Under the pieces are notes generated by a model. It had not been told where the DNA came from. It saw nothing but the letters and a program-made list of their open reading frames with translations, and searched no databases. The position numbers were made by a program, and so were the translations under genes. A stretch of 51,026 bases of DNA from Thermoplasmata archaeon. Its GTDB lineage: Archaea > Thermoplasmatota > Thermoplasmata > Lutacidiplasmatales > UBA184. Below, piece after piece: positions 47,772 through 51,026 of the stretch. Location of the stretch: NCBI GenBank assembly GCA_027315455.1, contig DAHUXZ010000016.1, positions 1-51,026 on the forward strand. Direction: 5' to 3'. Each line of letters opens with the position of its first letter. Position 1 is the stretch's first letter.

Positions 47772-49075
47772 GGCGCACGCAGCTCCTCGGCGACGGGGAG
47801 CTGCATCGCGCGGACGGCGGGCAGGATCGCCGCGGCGAGGCCGATCGCGAGCACCTCGAGGACGCCGCCCTCGAGGACGCTGGCGTCGAACGCGACGAAG
47901 GAAAAGCCGTTCGGCAGGACCCCGATGATACGGATCAGGAACGCGTTGAGACCGTAGGCGCCGAGGAGACCGAGGGGGAGCCCGACGGCGAGGCCGAGAA
48001 GGCAGAGGAGGACCGCCTCCTCGAGGACGAACGCCCCGACCCGGGACCGGGTGAAACCGATCGCGCGCAGCAGGGCGAGCTCCCGGCTGCGGTCGTCGAC
48101 GCTCATGAGAAGGACCGTGGTCGTGAACAGGACCGCCACGACGACCCCGATGAGCCCGATAAGGGTCCCGAACGTCCGGTAGAGGTCGACGACCGATTGG
48201 ACGGCGCCGAGGATGTTGCCGAGCGTGAAGACGCTGAGCCCCGGAAAGGCGCGTTCGATCGTGGTCTGGTCGGCGGCGGGGTTGCCGGGATCGGCGAGAT
48301 GGACCAGGACAAGGCTGGCGTAGTCGGTACCGGCCGACCCGTCCCCGAGGAGGCCCTGCATCTCGGACAGGTAGAAGAATCCGAGGAGCGCCGAGGGGAT
48401 GAGCCAGAACGGCTCGGAGATGCCGACGACCCGGAACACCGAGGCGTTCGCGAACCATCCGGGCAGCTCGGCGGGGGTCGCGACGGACTGGGGGCTCACC
48501 CAAAGGAGGTCGCCGGGCCGCACGCCCAGCACGCCGGCGAGCCCCTGGTCGACGACGACCTCGTGGGTCGCCGGGCCCGCATAGGTGCCGTTCGCGTAGT
48601 GCGGGTCGCCCGGTGCGGAAAAGCCCGGTCCGAGGAGGACCGACGGGGCCTTGAGCCCCGTGTTGAGCGACGGGATCCACCCGACGGAGCTCGCCCCCGT
48701 CGGCGACCAGCCGACCGGGAGCGCCGAGCCGTTCGCCGAGGCGTTCACCTTGGCGTAGAGCGAGGCGTTCGCGTAGACGAGGGACCCGACGAGCCACGGG
48801 CTCGCGGAGGCGACGTTCGGGTCGGCGCGCTCGAGCGCCGCGGGGAGGGTGTGCGCGGACGCGACCGGGGGAAAGCTGCCCCCGGCGAGGCTCGTGTTCC
48901 CGCTCGTGACGAGCAGGTCGATCCCGCTCGATGCCGCGAGCCGCCCCGCGCTCGTCTCGACCCCGGCCGAGATCGTGAGCAGGACGAGGACGAGAGCGGT
49001 GGCGAGGCCGATGCCGAAGGCGGTGGCGGCCGTCCGGCCGGGCCGGCGGCGCAGGGCATCGACCGCGTAGCGCAT
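47768..49075 (-). CDS. FtsX/MacB-like ABC permease 1
   Basis: A 435-residue permease with TM1 (about 16-38), a large extracytoplasmic domain (40-270) and three C-terminal TMs with SRELALLRAIGFTR, the FtsX core motif. It shares YANGTYAGPA with the other permease, showing a common ancestry by duplication. Forms a heterodimer with it and the ATPase by gene overlap. Starts 13 bp after mptA. Confidence 0.88.
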   Translation of the reverse strand: MRYAVDALRRRPGRTAATAFGIGLATALVLVLLTISAGVETSAGRLAASSGIDLLVTSGNTSLAGGSFPPVASAHTLPAALERADPNVASASPWLVGSLVYANASLYAKVNASANGSALPVGWSPTGASSVGWIPSLNTGLKAPSVLLGPGFSAPGDPHYANGTYAGPATHEVVVDQGLAGVLGVRPGDLLWVSPQSVATPAELPGWFANASVFRVVGISEPFWLIPSALLGFFYLSEMQGLLGDGSAGTDYASLVLVHLADPGNPAADQTTIERAFPGLSVFTLGNILGAVQSVVDLYRTFGTLIGLIGVVVAVLFTTTVLLMSVDDRSRELALLRAIGFTRSRVGAFVLEEAVLLCLLGLAVGLPLGLLGAYGLNAFLIRIIGVLPNGFSFVAFDASVLEGGVLEVLAIGLAAAILPAVRAMQLPVAEELRAP

Positions 49076-49088
49076 CGTCGCGACCTCC

Positions 49089-49997
49089 CTAGGGGTTCGA
49101 GTTCGCCCGAAGCTCGCCGAGCGTCGCCGCGTGCGAGGCGACCACGTTGTACTTGTGGATCGACTCCTCGCTCACCGTCTCCGCCCGGACGTAGACCGAG
49201 TCCGCGAGGTCGGGGAACCTCGCGCCGAGCGAGGCAAGGAGCGATCGGAGGACGTCCTCGACGAACCGGGGGTGACGGTGGGCGTCGACGACGACCCGGG
49301 CCTCGTCGCCCCGCTTCAGGATGGCGTACGTCGGCGACGACTGGGCGGCCTCGATCGCCTCGATCATCCGGTCGGCCTCGACCTCGCTGCCTTCCTCGAG
49401 CTCGAACGTGAGGCGGGTGCGGTTGCGCTGGTTGTGCGTGACCAGCGGAAGGTCGGCGAGCGAAGGGTCCGCGAGGAGCGGGTACCGCTCGGTCAACTGC
49501 TCGCGCACGTTCTCCATGGCGCAGGGGCACGCCGTGAGGCCGACGGCCTCGGTGCCGACCTCGCGGACCACGTGCACGGCTCCGTGCTCGCCCCGCCGGG
49601 CCCGGGCCGTCGCGAGGAGGACGAAGTCCTCGAGGCTCTCGCGGTCCGGCGAGACGCCCCGGGCGAGGAAGTACACCGCCCGGGCGCTCGCGCGAGAGGA
49701 GGTCGCCGAGGGATGACGGGCCAGGAGCGAGCGGGCAATCTGCGAGCAGGCCGACTCGAGCGAGGCGACCGGCCGGGTGACGGTCTCGTCGACGACCTCC
49801 GCGAGGAGCTCCGCGTTGCGGGAGAGGTCCGAGCCCTTGCGGCCGGCCGGGAGGTCCACGGCGACGGCGAAGGTGGCGGTGAGCGTCACCAGCCGATCCC
49901 GCCGCTGGACCGTCAGCGGCTTACGGACGTCCGCGAGCCCGACCTCGAGGAGACGGAACCCCCGATCGGTCGGCGGGAGGGCGTGGACGTCCTTCAT
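49089..49997 (-). CDS. mptA: GTP cyclohydrolase IV (MptA)
   Basis: A 302-residue FolE2/MptA family enzyme, which converts GTP to 7,8-dihydroneopterin 2',3'-cyclic phosphate at the start of tetrahydromethanopterin synthesis. Motifs: DLPAGRKGSDLSRN (48-61), GTEAVGLTACPCAMENV with Cys157 and Cys159, and THNQRN with His188. The usual KGxHMSRN is KGSDLSRN here, so His is Asp. Other archaea use it for folates, so methanogenesis is not implied. Leaderless ATG 49997 from a TATA-like TTCATAGG 26 bp upstream. First gene of the operon running to RLI. Confidence 0.87.
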   Translation of the reverse strand: MKDVHALPPTDRGFRLLEVGLADVRKPLTVQRRDRLVTLTATFAVAVDLPAGRKGSDLSRNAELLAEVVDETVTRPVASLESACSQIARSLLARHPSATSSRASARAVYFLARGVSPDRESLEDFVLLATARARRGEHGAVHVVREVGTEAVGLTACPCAMENVREQLTERYPLLADPSLADLPLVTHNQRNRTRLTFELEEGSEVEADRMIEAIEAAQSSPTYAILKRGDEARVVVDAHRHPRFVEDVLRSLLASLGARFPDLADSVYVRAETVSEESIHKYNVVASHAATLGELRANSNP

Positions 49998-50089
49998 GCG
50001 GGCCGCGAGGGAACCCGGCGCCTATGAACCTTGTCGGCCAACGCGAGCGGCCCCGAGCGCCTATAAGGCCCCACGGTCATCGACCGCTG

Positions 50090-50458
50090 ATGACGGAGGA
50101 GGCCACGGCCCCCACGGTCGCCCCGCCGGTCGCGTCCGGCCCCGCCACCGGCCCGTACGCCGAGCGCGAGGCGCTCATTACCCAGAATCTCAAGAAGATC
50201 TACGACCCCGAGATCCCGATGAACATCGTGGACCTGGGCCTCGTCTACGGGATGGACTGGGCGGGCGACGAGGTCACCGTCCACATGACCCTCACCGCGC
50301 CGGGCTGCCCGGTCGCGGGGATCCTGGCCGAAGAGGTGAAGGCCGGGGTCGAGAAGGTCCCCGGGGTCACGCGGGCGACGGTGGACATGATCTGGGAGCC
50401 TCCGTGGAGCCCGGAGCGCATGAGCGAGTTCGCGAAGCGCCAGTTCGGTTACCTCTAG
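50090..50458 (+). CDS. MIP18/DUF59 (SufT-like) Fe-S maturation protein
   Basis: A 122-residue protein with the MIP18 family core: DPEIPMNIVDLGLVYG, VTVHMTLTAPGCPV, and VDMIWEPPW. SufT and CIA2 use this fold to mature Fe-S proteins; PaaD is also related. It suits a Suf-rich region, though it is 10 kb from sufC. A CTATAAGG (50060-50067) gives a leaderless ATG 50090; ATG 50024 would be upstream of it. Divergent from mptA. Confidence 0.85.
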   Translation: MTEEATAPTVAPPVASGPATGPYAEREALITQNLKKIYDPEIPMNIVDLGLVYGMDWAGDEVTVHMTLTAPGCPVAGILAEEVKAGVEKVPGVTRATVDMIWEPPWSPERMSEFAKRQFGYL

Positions 50459-50504
50459 GCGCCTCCGGGGCCCGCCGGGTCGGCCCGGCGCCCGATCCCG
50501 ACGC

Positions 50505-51026
50505 CTACGCCGACGCGTCGGGGACGTTCGGTGGGCGGCGACGCAGCGCGGCGACCACCGCGATCGCCACGACGGCCCCGACCGCCAGTACCACGACGAG
50601 CCACCCGAGCGGTGCCCCCAGAAGCGGGGCTCCCGGCGTCGGAGCGGGGGGGAGCGAGATGAGCAGGGTCGCATGGGCCGTGACCATCCCGCCGGCTCCG
50701 TCGGTCGCCGACAGGGTCACGTTGTAGGAGCCCGGGGCCGCGGGGGCGCACAAGAGGCGCGGGCCCGCGGGAGCCCCGCAGCCGGCCGGCAGCCCGCTCC
50801 ACGTGTAGTGGACGCCGGGGGTCCCGCCGGTGAGCGTGGCGTTGAGGTAGAGCGTGCCGCCCGGACTCCCCTCGACCAGCGGCGAGTCGAAGACGAGCGC
50901 CGGGGCCGCAGCGACCGTCACGGCGAGCGGGAGGGCGACGGCCGACCCCCCCACCGCGTCGGTCGCCGTGACGGAGATCGTGTAGGTCCCCCGTGCCGGA
51001 AACTCGCAGGCCACCGACGCGAGGGC
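50505..51026 (-). CDS. C-terminus of a PKD/Ig-like surface protein, 5' end outside window
   Basis: At least 173 residues; the frame is open to the window edge, so the start is missing. Visible: end of one Ig/PKD-like domain (GTYTISVTATDAVGG), a second one (LVEGSPGGTLYLNATLTGG, GLPAGCG, GSYNVTLSATDGAGG), a TM anchor (LGWLVVVLAVGAVVAIAVVAAL) and a basic tail. The Ig unit with GLPAGC closely resembles the domains in the propeller protein at 29233. Converges on the SufT-like gene with a 46-bp gap. Confidence 0.8.
   Translation of the reverse strand, partial: ALASVACEFPARGTYTISVTATDAVGGSAVALPLAVTVAAAPALVFDSPLVEGSPGGTLYLNATLTGGTPGVHYTWSGLPAGCGAPAGPRLLCAPAAPGSYNVTLSATDGAGGMVTAHATLLISLPPAPTPGAPLLGAPLGWLVVVLAVGAVVAIAVVAALRRRPPNVPDASA

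Noticed and set aside
50087-50100. TGATGA resembling a C box
   Set aside because: It is the start region of the SufT-like gene; no D boxes or terminal stem at the right spacing.

Overview
The window looks like chromosomal DNA of a GC-rich archaeon, probably an uncultured Thermoplasmatota-type euryarchaeote (placement is inference). Archaeal markers are MptA (GTP cyclohydrolase IV), deoxyhypusine synthase, RLI/ABCE1, PyrI beside PyrB, a Mre11/Rad50 pair and STAND/TPR regulators. A TATA-like box sits about 26 nt before many start codons, so most mRNAs appear leaderless. Some content looks bacterial by family: a ThrRS with the N2 editing domain, a SufR-type regulator, SufU, SufS, SufB and SufD, and a GST-fold protein.

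Layout. 0-5 kb: partial TldE/PmbA, small Cys-rich proteins, a wHTH-STAND-TPR regulator with a 16-bp promoter palindrome. 5-9 kb: a gene-poor stretch with a candidate small transcript, deoxyhypusine synthase, a second STAND/TPR ATPase. 9-13.5 kb: pyrB-pyrI-UPF0016, an EamA transporter, RNase P RNA (minus strand, with its own TATA box and hairpin/T-tract terminator), a HisA/HisF-like barrel, and a C/D box sRNA overlapping the end of that gene. 13.6-20 kb: ThrRS, proton-pumping pyrophosphatase, a 13-residue Cys-rich micro-ORF, two overlapping SDR genes. 20-26 kb: a proline-rich one-TM protein leading a mre11-rad50 operon, an aldo/keto reductase, a 38-residue CxxC micro-ORF. 26-42 kb: an iron-sulfur/sulfur-trafficking region (sufU-ferredoxin-radical SAM; sufD; sufB; a TSUP permease; sufC-sufS; sufR; a JAMM protease; a ubiquitin-like/E1/rhodanese fusion) containing a GST-fold protein and a large beta-propeller surface protein. 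42-51 kb: small membrane proteins, RLI downstream of a MacB/FtsX-type exporter and mptA, a MIP18/SufT-like protein, and the C-terminus of another PKD-like surface protein.

How the genes fit together. The Suf genes form a nearly complete Fe-S assembly machine: SufS (sulfur donor), SufU, SufBCD scaffold, SufT-like maturation factor, and SufR as likely sensor. sufR and sufC are divergent over one shared TATA element. The gene pair after sufR is the most interesting novelty: a JAMM metalloprotease overlapping (ATGA) a single polypeptide made of a MoaD/ThiS-like domain whose Gly-Gly is internal, a MoeB/ThiF-type E1, and a rhodanese. I infer that JAMM cleavage could expose the Gly-Gly and start a self-contained sulfur-carrier cycle coupled to Fe-S status.

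Features outside standard ORF calling are the RNase P RNA, the C/D sRNA, three micro-ORFs that, unlike the neighbouring leaderless genes, carry Shine-Dalgarno sequences at the predicted 5' end of their mRNA, and two hairpin/T-tract terminators. I found no tRNA, 5S/16S/23S rRNA, CRISPR array, insertion sequence or origin.
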